Below, piece by piece: positions 28,517 to 37,902 of a stretch of DNA of 64,000 nucleotides. Position 1 is the first letter of the stretch, and each line of letters begins with the position of its first letter. The stretch covers positions 62,001 to 126,000 of the forward strand of contig NZ_PJOM01000001.1 of NCBI RefSeq assembly GCF_002900965.1, read 5' to 3'. A program made the position numbers and the translations under genes. The notes below the pieces were generated by a model that had not been told where the DNA came from, made no database searches, and saw only the letters and a list, made by a program, of their open reading frames with translations. The DNA comes from Pseudotabrizicola formosa. GTDB lineage: Bacteria > Pseudomonadota > Alphaproteobacteria > Rhodobacterales > Rhodobacteraceae.

Positions 28517-29002
28517 ATGCGCAAACTCCTTCCTCTACTCCTGATCCTGATCGGTGCGGGTGCCGGCCTTGGTGCCGGGCTGTTCCTGCGTCCCGCTGCT
28601 CCGATTGCCGAGGGGGAAGCCGACCCCAGCGCAGAAGGCATTGCCCCTGCCGAAGACGCTGAGGCCAGCCCGGAGCAGTTGCCGGAGTTTGTAAAGTTGA
28701 CCAATCAATTCGTGGTGCCCCTGGTTGAACGAAACCAGATCACCTCGATGGTGATCCTCTCTCTGAGCATTGAGGTGACCGCGGGGGGGACCGACCTGGT
28801 CTACGCCAAAGAGCCGAAGTTGCGGGACGAAATCCTCCAGAGGCTTTTTGACCACGCAAATACCGGCGGGTTCCGGGGCACATTTACCGATGCAGACAAT
28901 CTTGTGATCCTGCGCAAGGGTTTGACGGAAGTGGCGCAGAACGTCTTGGGGGATATCGTCAAGACTGTTCTGATCACCGATATCATCCGACAAGACAACT
29001 GA
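28517..29002 (+). CDS. fliL: flagellar basal-body protein FliL
   Basis: A 161-residue single-span membrane protein: hydrophobic residues 4-26, then an acidic linker (GEADPSAEGIAPAEDAEA), then a periplasmic FliL domain with FVVPLVERNQITSMVILSLS and the C-terminal GLTEVAQNVLGDIVKTVLIT. FliL surrounds or supports the stator ring. The ATG at 28517 gives a proper N-terminal membrane anchor and replaces a longer in-frame extension into flgH. It closes the flgB operon. Confidence 0.85.
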   Translation: MRKLLPLLLILIGAGAGLGAGLFLRPAAPIAEGEADPSAEGIAPAEDAEASPEQLPEFVKLTNQFVVPLVERNQITSMVILSLSIEVTAGGTDLVYAKEPKLRDEILQRLFDHANTGGFRGTFTDADNLVILRKGLTEVAQNVLGDIVKTVLITDIIRQDN

Positions 29003-29217
29003 TCCGGCTGCCGCGCAGACGCGCCGCGACAGCAACGCTTCGGTCGATGAGGTCGGGCCCATGCGACGAAGGATGTCTTCGTGGTGGCGTGCTTGATCCC
29101 GAACCGCGACAGGCTGAACAATCGCCAAGACAGCAGTCGATGACGTCAAGGCCACTTTGCGGAAACGCGCGACTCTTTGCCCAAGTGACCGGCCGGTGCC
29201 ACGTCGCATGCCCGCCT

Positions 29218-29547
29218 TTAGCGCCTCAAGGTCAATTTGCCCAGAACATCCGCCTGACCGAAGGAGCGCTGTGCGGCTGAGCGCAGGGCGATCCATTCCG
29301 CCGTATCCCGTGCCAGCTGCTGATTGAGCAGAATGCGGCGGTTCGTTGTCCAGAGACCGAAACGGTCAACAACCTGCGCGGCGACGATCGGATCAAGCCC
29401 GCCTCCGGTCTGGGTCTTGTCCAGCGCGGCGAGCAACGCTTCTGTCTGCCGTTTGCGCGAAGAGGCCATGCTCAACTGCATCAGGTCGCGTTCACGCAAA
29501 AGCTGCGCAATTTTCTGCAACTGCAAAAGCTGTTTTCCTGCGGTCAT
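29218..29547 (-). CDS. small helical protein of unknown function at the end of the flhA operon
   Basis: A 109-residue soluble protein, predicted almost fully helical, starting MTAGKQLLQLQKIAQLLRER and ending ADVLGKLTLRR. It has leucine/glutamine-rich heptads at both ends, reminiscent of coiled-coil flagellar proteins such as FliJ, which is otherwise missing. Its ATG overlaps the flhB stop by 4 bp, so it is translationally coupled and very likely a flagellar export accessory. I do not recognise a named family. Confidence 0.65.
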   Translation of the reverse strand: MTAGKQLLQLQKIAQLLRERDLMQLSMASSRKRQTEALLAALDKTQTGGGLDPIVAAQVVDRFGLWTTNRRILLNQQLARDTAEWIALRSAAQRSFGQADVLGKLTLRR

Positions 29548-30632
29548 CTGCGCCGCTCCCTAGCGCGCTGCCGCATGGCGTCAGCGAAACGGATTGCCGC
29601 CGCAACGGCACGATACTGGTCGCGCTCGACCGGCTTGCCGATATCGACTGTCGCAAACAGCAACCGTGCCGTCGGCGGGTCGGAATGAAGCGGCACGCCA
29701 TGCGCCTCGGCCGCGTCGCGGATCCGGCGGGCGACTTCATCGACACCTTTGGCCACTACAATCGGCGCAGTGCGCGCGCCTTTGGTCCACCGCAGGGCCA
29801 CGGCAAAATGGGTGGGGTTGACGATCACCACATTGGCCGTCGCAACATCAGCCAGCATCTGGTTCATCGCGATGTCCTGACCCCGCTGACGTCGCTGAGC
29901 CTTGCTGTGCGGATCGCCCTCGCTGTCCTTCAGCTCATCCATGACCTCTTTGCGGGACATGCGATTGCGCTGGGCAAGGGCGTGGCGTTGCCACAGCAAA
30001 TCGATTGCGCCGATCACGGCGGTCACCAGTATGACGAAGCCCAGAAACTGCCCCAGCAAGGCGATCAGAAGCAGAAGGCTCTGGCGCGGATCCAGCGCGG
30101 CAGTGGCCAGAATGCTGGAGGCGTGACCGATCAGAAACCAGGCGAGGACAAGCGAGACGATGGCCAGCTTGAGAAAGCTCTTCGCAAACTCGAACATGCC
30201 CTCTGCCCCAAATTTCTTTTTGGCAGTGGCGAGGACCGAGATGCGCGACAGTTTCGGCACAAGCTTGTCGGGCGCAAAGACAATCGCCTGATGCGAGACC
30301 AGCGCAAGAAGCACTGCGCCCGCCGGAACGGCCATGAACAGCACAAAGGGCAAGATAGCCGTTTCGATAATGCCCCCCACGACCGGGATGGCAGACTGCG
30401 CTGCGAGATGCGCGATCTCGGGTGCCTGATCCAGCAGGACCAGCCCTGTGGTTGCGGCCCTGTCAATGGCCGGGGCACCAAGAAAGCCTGCAAGAAGCAA
30501 CCCTGCATAGGCCGCGGCCGCCGGAAGCTCGGTTGATTTGGCGATGTCCCCTTGCCGGCGAGCCTCGGCCAGTTTTCGTTCTGTGGGGGCATGTTCCTTA
30601 TCGCCCGGTCCCTGATCGTCTGACTGTGACAT
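29544..30632 (-). CDS. flhB: flagellar export-gate switch protein FlhB
   Basis: A 362-residue FlhB. Four membrane segments lie between about 30 and 210, preceded by the basic KTEHATERKL-like start (here EHAPTERKLAEARRQGDIAK). The cytoplasmic domain contains the autocleavage site NPTH (in VIVNPTHFAVALRW), where cleavage switches export from hook to filament type together with FliK. Gene order fliR-flhB on the minus strand with 5 bp between. Confidence 0.96.
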   Translation of the reverse strand: MSQSDDQGPGDKEHAPTERKLAEARRQGDIAKSTELPAAAAYAGLLLAGFLGAPAIDRAATTGLVLLDQAPEIAHLAAQSAIPVVGGIIETAILPFVLFMAVPAGAVLLALVSHQAIVFAPDKLVPKLSRISVLATAKKKFGAEGMFEFAKSFLKLAIVSLVLAWFLIGHASSILATAALDPRQSLLLLIALLGQFLGFVILVTAVIGAIDLLWQRHALAQRNRMSRKEVMDELKDSEGDPHSKAQRRQRGQDIAMNQMLADVATANVVIVNPTHFAVALRWTKGARTAPIVVAKGVDEVARRIRDAAEAHGVPLHSDPPTARLLFATVDIGKPVERDQYRAVAAAIRFADAMRQRARERRR

Positions 30633-30637
30633 GGCAG

Positions 30638-31408
30638 TTAAGGCAGCGGCGCGGCCGGTGCCGCCAGGAAGCCGTTAAGTGTCTGAAGCCAGACCGACAG
30701 AGCCAGCGGCGTGACCAGAAAAAGCAGGACCAGCCCCCCCAGACTGAGCGCAGGGGCACCGATAAAGGTGACCATCAGTTGCGGCATGGCGCGGTTGATC
30801 ACCCCGAGGGCGAGATTGTAGATCAGCGATGCGATCACAAATGGCATCGCGATCATGAAGGCCAAGCCAAAGGCGCGCGCGGTTTGGGCGACCCCCCATT
30901 CAGCGACCAATGCCGCCGATGGCCAGCGGCCGGCGGGAAAAAGCTCATAGGCCAAGAGCAGATAATGCAAGACCCGGACATGCAACCCGGCCCCTACGGC
31001 AAGCGCCAGCCCGGTGATGACCAGCAGTTTAGAAATTGCCGGTTGTGCCTCTGCTCCGGCAGGGAACAATTGGGACAGCGATGTCGCATTCGCGGCAATG
31101 GAACCCGCGGTCAGCAGGCACAGCACGAACAGCCGCACCATCAGCCCAAGGATCAGCCCGATTGCAACCTCTGGCGCAAAAGCGGTCGTGAGGGGAATAT
31201 CTGACACTGCAGGGTAAGCTGCAGGACCAATGGCGGCCGAGAAAACCACCGCCAGCACCAGCTTGATTCGTGCGGGAATACTGGTTTCGCCAAAGGCTGG
31301 CAATGTGGCCATCACAGCTCCGACGCGCAGGAACACCAGAGTTGCCGCCTCTGCATAGGCGGATAGAGTTGTGTGATAGGTCAGCAGAAGGTCGTTGAGG
31401 GCGGTCAT
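30638..31408 (-). CDS. fliR: flagellar export-gate protein FliR
   Basis: A 256-residue, six-span membrane protein with the FliR pattern VFLRVGAVMATLPAFGETSI, PARIKLVLAVVFSAAIGP, EVAIGLILGLMVRLFV and the C-terminal LALSVWLQTLNGFL. It is the single FliR in the FliP5Q4R1 core of the export gate. Its ATG overlaps the flhA stop (ATGA). Confidence 0.95.
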   Translation of the reverse strand: MTALNDLLLTYHTTLSAYAEAATLVFLRVGAVMATLPAFGETSIPARIKLVLAVVFSAAIGPAAYPAVSDIPLTTAFAPEVAIGLILGLMVRLFVLCLLTAGSIAANATSLSQLFPAGAEAQPAISKLLVITGLALAVGAGLHVRVLHYLLLAYELFPAGRWPSAALVAEWGVAQTARAFGLAFMIAMPFVIASLIYNLALGVINRAMPQLMVTFIGAPALSLGGLVLLFLVTPLALSVWLQTLNGFLAAPAAPLP

Positions 31409-33480
31409 TGCGGGACGAGGCCCACGATTGCGGGCCGCGCTTCCAGCCCGATTTCCTCATAAGACAGCACAGGCGCGCTCAAGCCTTTGGCGGCAAGGAC
31501 TGTCCGGATAAACCTTCGACGCAGGGTCGAGGTGACAACTGCGGCGGAGATTCCGGTCTCTGCCGTCCGGTTGAGCTTTTCGGCAAGCAGCGTAGACAAG
31601 CGCGCGAATTGTTCCGGGGGCAGCGCAATGTCCTGCAGACCCCGCTCTCCCGCAATTTGATAGGTGGAAAAGGTCTTTTCCCATTCCGGCGCGATCTGGA
31701 TAAGGGGAATTGTGCCATCCTTTCGCTTCAGATCCGACACCAGCTGAAAGCCGATTTTTTGCCGGACATGTTCGCAGATGGATTCAGCGGAGGGCAGGCC
31801 GCGACCTTCTGCGATGGCTTCAAGGATCAAGGGCAGGTTACGGATCGACACCCGCTCTTCCAGCAAAAGCCGGAGCACCGACAGCAGCAGGTCTGTGGGC
31901 ACTTTTTCAGGGATCATCTCATCCAGAAGCTTGCGATTGGCCGCGGCGCGTGCGGGATCCGTGACATTGATGAATTCGTCGAGCAATCGCCGCAACCCCC
32001 GCAAGGACAAGAGCCGCGCGAGATTGGAGCGGATCACTTCGAGCAGATGGGTGGCCAGGACTTCGGGGGGCGAGACGACCGTCATCCCGGCGATCACCGC
32101 ATCTTCCTGCTTGTCAGGAAGAATCCAGCGGGCTGCGGTGCCATAGACCGGTTCGCTGACATCCACGCCATCGGGGGCCGGCATGCCTTCGTTCAGCAGC
32201 ACAAGGCAGCGATCCGGCATCAGCCGGTTGGTCACCCGTTCCACACCCTGAATCCGGATGCGGTAGGTTCCTGAGGGCAAAGACGGCTCGTCCGTCAGCC
32301 GGATTTCCGGCAGGATCAGGCCGTAACTGGCTGCGATGTGGTTGCGCATATTGCCGATCCGGCCATCCAGCCCGGTCGCCGGGTCCAGCACCATGGCAAC
32401 CAGATCGGGCGCAAATTCGAGATGAAGTTCGTCGAAATCAAGCACGTCCCCCAGTGGGGTCCGCTTTGGAATATCCGGGGTGGCACTGGGCTCCACTTCC
32501 GGATGGAGGTGTTGGCGATGCACCATGAGCGCCAAGCCCGCAAGCGCTGCAGACCCAAGGATAAAGGGCAAGAAAGGCATGCCCGGCACCAGCGCAAAAA
32601 GCGCCAGCAGCACCGCGACCGTGCCGAGGGCACCGGGATATCGGCCCAGCTGCGCGAAGAAGGACACATCTGTCGCACCTGTGGCACCGCCGCGCGCCAG
32701 CAGCAGGGCCGCAGCGACAGAGATGATCACTGCGGGGATCTGACTGACCAAGCCATCACCGACCGTCAGGATTGAATAGGTTTCGAACGCGAGTCCAATC
32801 GGCATGTCATGGACGAACACGCCCATGACAAGCCCCATCACGATGTTGAGTATGGTGATCAGAAGGCCCGCAACCGCATCGCCCTTCACGAACTTTGACG
32901 CCCCGTCAAGGGAACCGAAAAAGTTGGTTTCGGCGAGTTCACGCTCGCGTCGTGCCTTGGCTTCGCTGTGGTCAATCGCACCGGCCGCCATGTCGGCGTC
33001 AATTGCCAGCTGGCGACCGGGCATGCCGTCAAGGGCGAAGCGAGCCCCGACCTCTGCCATCCGGCCTGCACCCTTGGTGATGACCATGAAGTTCACGATC
33101 AGCAGGACGCAGAAGATGACGACGCCGAGCAGGACGTTTCCCCCCATGATGAAATTGGCAAAGCCTTCAATCACCGCTCCGGCGGCGTCGGTTCCGGTGT
33201 GCCCTTCGCCAATGATCAGCTTGGTCGAAGACACGTTCAACGATAGCCGGAGCATCAGCGAGGCAAGCAGGATGGTGGGGAAGGCCGAAAAATCCAGGGG
33301 GCGTTCAATGAACAGGGTCACCGTCAGCATCAAAATGGCAAGCGCGAACGAAAGTGCGAGCCCGATATCGAGCAACCAGGCCGGAACCGGAAGGACCATC
33401 ATGACGATGACGCCCATCAATGCGAAGGCAAGCAGAATGGTCGGGCGGAAGAAAAGCGCGAGTCTGGCGGTAGGGGTCAT
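31405..33480 (-). CDS. flhA: flagellar export-gate protein FlhA
   Basis: A 691-residue FlhA. The N-terminal half has about eight membrane spans and the FHIPEP-type signature, seen as LVITKGAGRMAEVGARFALD and GMPGRQLAIDADMAAG; the acidic SEAKARRERELAETNFFGSL follows. The C-terminal cytoplasmic domain forms the docking ring for chaperone-substrate complexes. The start MTPTARLALFF at 33480 is chosen over an upstream GTG/ATG-like extension. It is followed by fliR with overlap. Confidence 0.97.
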   Translation of the reverse strand: MTPTARLALFFRPTILLAFALMGVIVMMVLPVPAWLLDIGLALSFALAILMLTVTLFIERPLDFSAFPTILLASLMLRLSLNVSSTKLIIGEGHTGTDAAGAVIEGFANFIMGGNVLLGVVIFCVLLIVNFMVITKGAGRMAEVGARFALDGMPGRQLAIDADMAAGAIDHSEAKARRERELAETNFFGSLDGASKFVKGDAVAGLLITILNIVMGLVMGVFVHDMPIGLAFETYSILTVGDGLVSQIPAVIISVAAALLLARGGATGATDVSFFAQLGRYPGALGTVAVLLALFALVPGMPFLPFILGSAALAGLALMVHRQHLHPEVEPSATPDIPKRTPLGDVLDFDELHLEFAPDLVAMVLDPATGLDGRIGNMRNHIAASYGLILPEIRLTDEPSLPSGTYRIRIQGVERVTNRLMPDRCLVLLNEGMPAPDGVDVSEPVYGTAARWILPDKQEDAVIAGMTVVSPPEVLATHLLEVIRSNLARLLSLRGLRRLLDEFINVTDPARAAANRKLLDEMIPEKVPTDLLLSVLRLLLEERVSIRNLPLILEAIAEGRGLPSAESICEHVRQKIGFQLVSDLKRKDGTIPLIQIAPEWEKTFSTYQIAGERGLQDIALPPEQFARLSTLLAEKLNRTAETGISAAVVTSTLRRRFIRTVLAAKGLSAPVLSYEEIGLEARPAIVGLVPQ

Positions 33481-33487
33481 GTCGGCG

Positions 33488-34171
33488 TCACTGCAGCAAG
33501 GGGAGGGCAGGATGATCAAAGGTGCTGACCAATGATCCGTAAGAACCGGGCTGCCCGGCCCTGAGCAGCGGATAACGGTTGTCGCGGTCAGCGCGTTGTT
33601 CGGCAGCGGGGTGCGGTGGTGCCCCCATTACCCCAGCCACTTTTGCCAGATAGGCCCCTGCGGCACCCGAGTGACGTGAATGATAGGCTCCGACCGCCCC
33701 CTCCCATGAACCGAACTCGTCAAAAAGTGTCAGCAGGAAGCGGGCAGCATAAAGCGCGTTTTCCTCTGGGTCGAACATATCTGCCAAGGACGCGAACTTT
33801 GCTCCGTGCCAGTGAACATTGATCTGAAAACACCCGATATCAATATTGGATTGACCCTGCGCCAAGGCGGCAGAGACATGGGTCATTGCCTCTGTCGCGC
33901 TGTCAAAGAAGGAACCCGCCCCGGCCTGATTGACCGTCCAGGGCCAGGGTGCCAGCACCCCCTCAACCGACCGACCCGACTCAATGCGGGAAATTGCCTT
34001 GAGCACGCGAACCGGAACGCCGCTTGTCTGGGCAGCCTTGGCGGCGGCCTTGTCACAAAGGTTTGCGACAGCCTGCGACGAAAGGGCAAAGGCGGGCCGT
34101 CGGTCATCCTCTGGCAAACCCGCCATCCAGGCAAGGGCAGAGCCAATCACAACAACCGCATTCCGCCGCAT
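33488..34171 (-). CDS. sltF: flagellum-specific lytic transglycosylase SltF
   Basis: A 227-residue periplasmic enzyme. After a signal-like N-terminus (about 1-30) comes a lysozyme-fold SLT domain with the catalytic glutamate Glu64 in ISRIESGR, followed by the GCFQINVHWHG and YAARFLLTLFDEFGSWEGAVGAYHS blocks (latter shown in part). In Rhodobacter sphaeroides SltF cuts peptidoglycan for rod passage and is recruited by FlgJ/FlgB/FlgF, which suits the muramidase-free rod-binding protein at 19316. It ends 8 bp before flhA starts, so it leads that operon. Confidence 0.9.
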   Translation of the reverse strand: MRRNAVVVIGSALAWMAGLPEDDRRPAFALSSQAVANLCDKAAAKAAQTSGVPVRVLKAISRIESGRSVEGVLAPWPWTVNQAGAGSFFDSATEAMTHVSAALAQGQSNIDIGCFQINVHWHGAKFASLADMFDPEENALYAARFLLTLFDEFGSWEGAVGAYHSRHSGAAGAYLAKVAGVMGAPPHPAAEQRADRDNRYPLLRAGQPGSYGSLVSTFDHPALPLLQ

Positions 34172-34341
34172 GAGAATTTACCCGCCCGATTTACACACAC
34201 CATTCTGGTGCTTATGCAGACCGTACGAAGCGAATCTTTCAAATTCGAAAACAGCTTGCTTCAGATGCAGGCTTGATCTTGGCATTGGCCTGCTTACCCT
34301 TGCCGACCGGGGGGGCGATCCAGAGATGACGGAGCAGATGA

Positions 34342-34584
34342 ATGGCCCAGCGGCTACACCTTGTGTTTGGGGGAGAACTTGTTGACCCCTCAAAATCGAC
34401 CTTTGTCGACGTGAACGATATCCACATCGTCGGCATGTTCCCTGACTACGCTTCGGCCCACAAAGCCTGGAAAGCAGAGGCGCAGCGGACCGTCGACAAT
34501 GCCCATATGCGGTATTTCATCGCGCATATTCACCGCCTGCGCGATGAAGAGCAGGCAGGTTCTGGCACGGAAGAGCTGCGGTAA
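34342..34584 (+). CDS. DUF4170 domain protein
   Basis: An 80-residue protein starting MAQRLHLVFGGELVDPSKST, with FVDVNDIHIVGMFPDYASAH and KAWKAEAQRTVDNAHMRYFI: the DUF4170 pattern. The fold is small alpha/beta with no membrane span. It is regularly found just before the Kdo-transferase gene in alphaproteobacteria and is probably co-transcribed with kdtA here (14 bp apart). The function is not known; a role in lipid A/Kdo assembly is inference from position. Confidence 0.85.
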   Translation: MAQRLHLVFGGELVDPSKSTFVDVNDIHIVGMFPDYASAHKAWKAEAQRTVDNAHMRYFIAHIHRLRDEEQAGSGTEELR

Positions 34585-34597
34585 TCAGACTGTAGAC

Positions 34598-35794
34598 ATG
34601 GTGCATTCTCTTGGCCTGACGCTTTACAATATGCGTCCCCGGCGTGATCCTTTGGTGGGACATGCCTGGCCGCAGCGCTTGGCCGGACGGCTGATCTGGA
34701 TGCATTCGCCGTCAGCCGAGTCGGGCCGTGGTCTGTTGGAACTGGCCAGCCGCCTGATTGAGGAAGACGGTCTGACGGTTCTGGTCACCTGCGAAGAACC
34801 TGTGCCGCTGCGTCCCGGTCTGATCAGGCTGGTCCCGCCAGAGGACCGGCCTGCCGAGGTGCGCGCCTTTCTCGATCACTGGCGGCCGGAGATGGCCGTT
34901 TTCTCTGATGGCGAACTGCGCCCGGCGCTGATCCATGAGGCAGGAGAACGCGGTATACCGCTGGTGATGGTCGACGGACGTGCGCCCTATATGCTCAAGG
35001 AACGCGACGGCTGGTATCCTGGCTTGATGCGCTCTTCGCTTCAGTCGTTTTCGCATGTTCTGGCCCTTGATGAAGCGGCGGCGCGGGCGTTCCGCAAAGC
35101 CGGGGCGGCCTTGTCTGCCGTGGCTGTCACCGGACGGATGGAGGAAGACAGCGCAGCGCTGCCTTGTCTGGAAGCGGAGCGCGCTGCACTGGCAAAGCTG
35201 TTGGCAACGCGTCCGGTGTGGCTTGCCGTTGGCCTGCCTGAAGCCGAAGAGACGGCCGTCATTCTGGCGCATCGCGCGGCACAAAGCCTTGCCCATCGGC
35301 TTTTGCTGATCATCGCCCCGCAGGATCCGGCGCGGGCAGAGCCTTTGGCGCGGCGGCTGGCGGAGGATGAAGGCTGGATTGTCGCTGAGCGGGGCGAAGA
35401 TCAGGAACCGGAAGCCGAGGTCGAGGTGTTTGTGGCCGATGGGATGGCAGAGCTTGGCTTGTGGTACCGGCTGGCCCCCATCACTTTCATGGGGGGCAGC
35501 CTCGCCGGACAGGGCTGTGTGCGCAACCCGATGGAGCCTGCGGCTCTGGGATCGGCCATTCTTTATGGTCCACGTCCAGGCCCATTTGGCGGCACATTTG
35601 GCAGGCTGGGTGCGGCGCGTGCAGCCCGTGCAGTCGGGAGCGCGGCTGATCTGGCCGAAGCACTGTCAGACCTGTTGTCGCCAGACCGGGCGGCCCGTCT
35701 TGCCCAGGCGGCCTGGACAGTGGCATCAGACGGGGCAGAGGTCACACAGAATGTTGTCGGTCTGGTGCGCAAGTGCACCGCGGAGGTCAGGTGA
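34598..35794 (+). CDS. kdtA: 3-deoxy-D-manno-octulosonic acid (Kdo) transferase, divergent
   Basis: A 398-residue GT-B glycosyltransferase of the KdtA/WaaA type that adds Kdo to lipid A precursor. Early residues [20 protein letters not shown] correspond to the family HAASVGE region, and the C-terminal [20 protein letters not shown] corresponds to FVGGSL...HNPLEP. Both motifs are altered, and the protein is a little shorter than the usual 420-430, so it is a divergent member. The ATG at 34598 ([12 protein letters not shown]) is the best start, although its ribosome site is weak. Its stop overlaps the lpxK start by one base, supporting a joint lipid A role. Confidence 0.85.
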   Translation: MVHSLGLTLYNMRPRRDPLVGHAWPQRLAGRLIWMHSPSAESGRGLLELASRLIEEDGLTVLVTCEEPVPLRPGLIRLVPPEDRPAEVRAFLDHWRPEMAVFSDGELRPALIHEAGERGIPLVMVDGRAPYMLKERDGWYPGLMRSSLQSFSHVLALDEAAARAFRKAGAALSAVAVTGRMEEDSAALPCLEAERAALAKLLATRPVWLAVGLPEAEETAVILAHRAAQSLAHRLLLIIAPQDPARAEPLARRLAEDEGWIVAERGEDQEPEAEVEVFVADGMAELGLWYRLAPITFMGGSLAGQGCVRNPMEPAALGSAILYGPRPGPFGGTFGRLGAARAARAVGSAADLAEALSDLLSPDRAARLAQAAWTVASDGAEVTQNVVGLVRKCTAEVR

Positions 35795-36768
35795 TGCGCC
35801 CGCCTGCCTTCTGGCAAGCCCCGGCTTCGGCACCGGGCCTGGTAGCGCGGCTGTTGCAGCCCCTGGGGATGATCTATGGCGCGGCAACGGCCCGCCGTGT
35901 GGCGCAATCCGGCTATCGGGCGGCTGTACCGGTGATCTGTATCGGCAATCTGAATGTTGGCGGCACAGGCAAGACCCCCACCGCCATCGCGCTTCTGGGT
36001 CGGGTTCAAGGCGCTCAGGTGGTGTCGCGGGGCTATGGCGGATCGCTCGCGGGGCCGGTTCTGGTGGACCCCCGGCTGCACAGCGCCGCGCAGGTGGGGG
36101 ATGAGCCTTTGCTGCTGGCGGCCTTTGCGCCGACATGGGTCGCCAAAGACCGCGCCGCGGGCGTCCGGGCGGCCGAGGCGGCCGGGGCGCGGATCATCCT
36201 GATGGATGATGGCTTTCAGAACCCGTCGGTTCAAAAGGATCTGTCGATTGTGGTGGTTGACGCCGCCCGTGGCTTTGGCAACGGGTTGTGCCTTCCCGCC
36301 GGACCGCTGCGCGAGCCGGTGGCCGCCGGTCTGGCTCGGGCCGATGTCCTGCTGTCGATCGGCGCGCCGGATGCGCAGGCGCAATTTGTCCGCGATTGGG
36401 CGGATCAGATCAACCTGCCGCATGTGCAAGGCGCTTTGAAACCCCTGTCGATGGGCCTCGACTGGCGGGGCCAGCGGGTGCTGGCCTTTGCAGGCATCGG
36501 TCATCCGGAGAAGTTTTTCGCCACCCTGCGTGGTGAAGGGGCAGAGGTTCTGCGCAGCGTGTCGCTTGATGATCATCAGACCCTGTCTGACACATTGCTG
36601 CGCCGGCTTGAGGCCGAGGCCAAGGCCTTGGGGGCGCAACTGGTGACAACCGAAAAAGATCAGGTTCGCCTGCCGGCTGACTTCCGGCCTAAGGTTCTGA
36701 GCCTTGTTGTCCGGCTTGAACTGGCAGACTGGTCACCGCTGGACGCCGCCATCAGCAGCCTGTTGTAA
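35794..36768 (+). CDS. lpxK: tetraacyldisaccharide 4'-kinase LpxK
   Basis: A 324-residue membrane-associated kinase that phosphorylates the 4' position of the lipid A disaccharide. The P-loop is [13 protein letters not shown] (about 51-63), followed by [15 protein letters not shown] and the [19 protein letters not shown] block with its conserved aspartates. A hydrophobic N-terminal helix (about 15-35) would anchor it. GGAGGT lies 8 bases before the ATG, which overlaps the kdtA stop (TGATG). Confidence 0.96.
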   Translation: MRPPAFWQAPASAPGLVARLLQPLGMIYGAATARRVAQSGYRAAVPVICIGNLNVGGTGKTPTAIALLGRVQGAQVVSRGYGGSLAGPVLVDPRLHSAAQVGDEPLLLAAFAPTWVAKDRAAGVRAAEAAGARIILMDDGFQNPSVQKDLSIVVVDAARGFGNGLCLPAGPLREPVAAGLARADVLLSIGAPDAQAQFVRDWADQINLPHVQGALKPLSMGLDWRGQRVLAFAGIGHPEKFFATLRGEGAEVLRSVSLDDHQTLSDTLLRRLEAEAKALGAQLVTTEKDQVRLPADFRPKVLSLVVRLELADWSPLDAAISSLL

Positions 36769-36777
36769 CCCTGCAGG

Positions 36778-37902
36778 TCAGAGGATTTCGGCCTGATGCT
36801 CGCCCAATGTCGGGGCAGGGCGGTCCAGCACCAGATCGGCACCCGAAAAGCGGAACGGTGATCGCACGCCCGGCATGCCGCCCGGTGCAATCTGCAGGCC
36901 GCGCGCAATGATTTGCGGATCGGCAAACACCTCATCCAGACTGTTGATCGGCCCGGCGGGCACACCCGCGGCCTCACAGGCGGCCAGAAGATCGGCCTTG
37001 GTCCATGTGCGGGTTGCGGCAGTGAGCCGATCTGTCAGCTCCGCACGGTTCTGGACACGGTCTGCGTTGGTGAGAAAGTCCTGCGCTGTGGCCATATCCC
37101 CCAGCCCGAGAATCCTGCACAACCGCTGATACTGCCCGTCATTTCCAATCGCCAGGATCAGCCAGCCATCTGCGCAGTCAAAGACCGCATAGGGGGCAAG
37201 ATTGGGATGGGCATTGCCCATCTTGGTTGGTGCCACACCGGTCGTCAGATAGTTCAGTGACTGATTGGCCATGACCGAAGTGGCCACATCCAGAAGCGCC
37301 ATGTCGACATGCTGACCAAGCCCGGTCGTTTGCCGCTGATGAAGCGCGGCCAGAATGGCAGTTGCGGCATATACGCCTGTAAAGATGTCTGTCACAGCAA
37401 CGCCAACCTTTTGCGGCTGGCCGTTGCTGTCCCCGGTCACACTCATCAATCCGGCCATGCCCTGGATGATGAAATCATACCCCGCGCGATGTGCATAGGG
37501 CCCGTCCTGCCCGAACCCGGTGATCGAACAATAGACCAGACGCGGGTTCACCTCTTGCAGGCTTGCGTAATCCAGTCCGTATTTCGACAGACCGCCGACC
37601 TTGAAATTCTCGATCACCACATCCGCGTCTGCGATCAGGCGGCGCACCAGCGCCTGTCCCTCTGGCGTGCGGAAATCACAGGTGATGGACCGCTTTCCCC
37701 GGTTCGTCGCGTGGAAATAGGCTGCCGACCGCTCGCCCTCCCGCTCAAGAAACGGCGGCCCCCAACGGCGGGTGTCATCGCCTTCGGGAGCCTCGACCTT
37801 GATCACATCCGCCCCAAGATCTGCCAATGTCTGGCCAGCCCATGGGCCCGCAAGAATGCGGGCCAGTTCAATGACCTTCACACCGGCAAGGGGTGCCATC
37901 AT
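36778..37902 (-). CDS. CaiB/BaiF family (class III) CoA-transferase
   Basis: A 374-residue class III CoA-transferase. It begins with GVKVIELARILAGPWAGQTL and ADLGADVIKVEAPEGDDTRR, and has the active-site aspartate region in DMALLDVATSVMANQ. Members move CoA between carboxylic acids; substrates range from carnitine to formyl/oxalyl and mesaconate, and this one cannot be assigned. Its ATG overlaps the stop of the DsbA-like gene, so it is the last gene of a dciA-dsbA-like-caiB-like run with no evident functional link. Confidence 0.92.
   Translation of the reverse strand: MMAPLAGVKVIELARILAGPWAGQTLADLGADVIKVEAPEGDDTRRWGPPFLEREGERSAAYFHATNRGKRSITCDFRTPEGQALVRRLIADADVVIENFKVGGLSKYGLDYASLQEVNPRLVYCSITGFGQDGPYAHRAGYDFIIQGMAGLMSVTGDSNGQPQKVGVAVTDIFTGVYAATAILAALHQRQTTGLGQHVDMALLDVATSVMANQSLNYLTTGVAPTKMGNAHPNLAPYAVFDCADGWLILAIGNDGQYQRLCRILGLGDMATAQDFLTNADRVQNRAELTDRLTAATRTWTKADLLAACEAAGVPAGPINSLDEVFADPQIIARGLQIAPGGMPGVRSPFRFSGADLVLDRPAPTLGEHQAEIL

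Noticed and set aside
34187-34204. TTTAC...TTTAC repeat upstream of sltF as a CtrA site
   Set aside because: The half-sites are nine bases apart rather than seven, so the spacing does not match.
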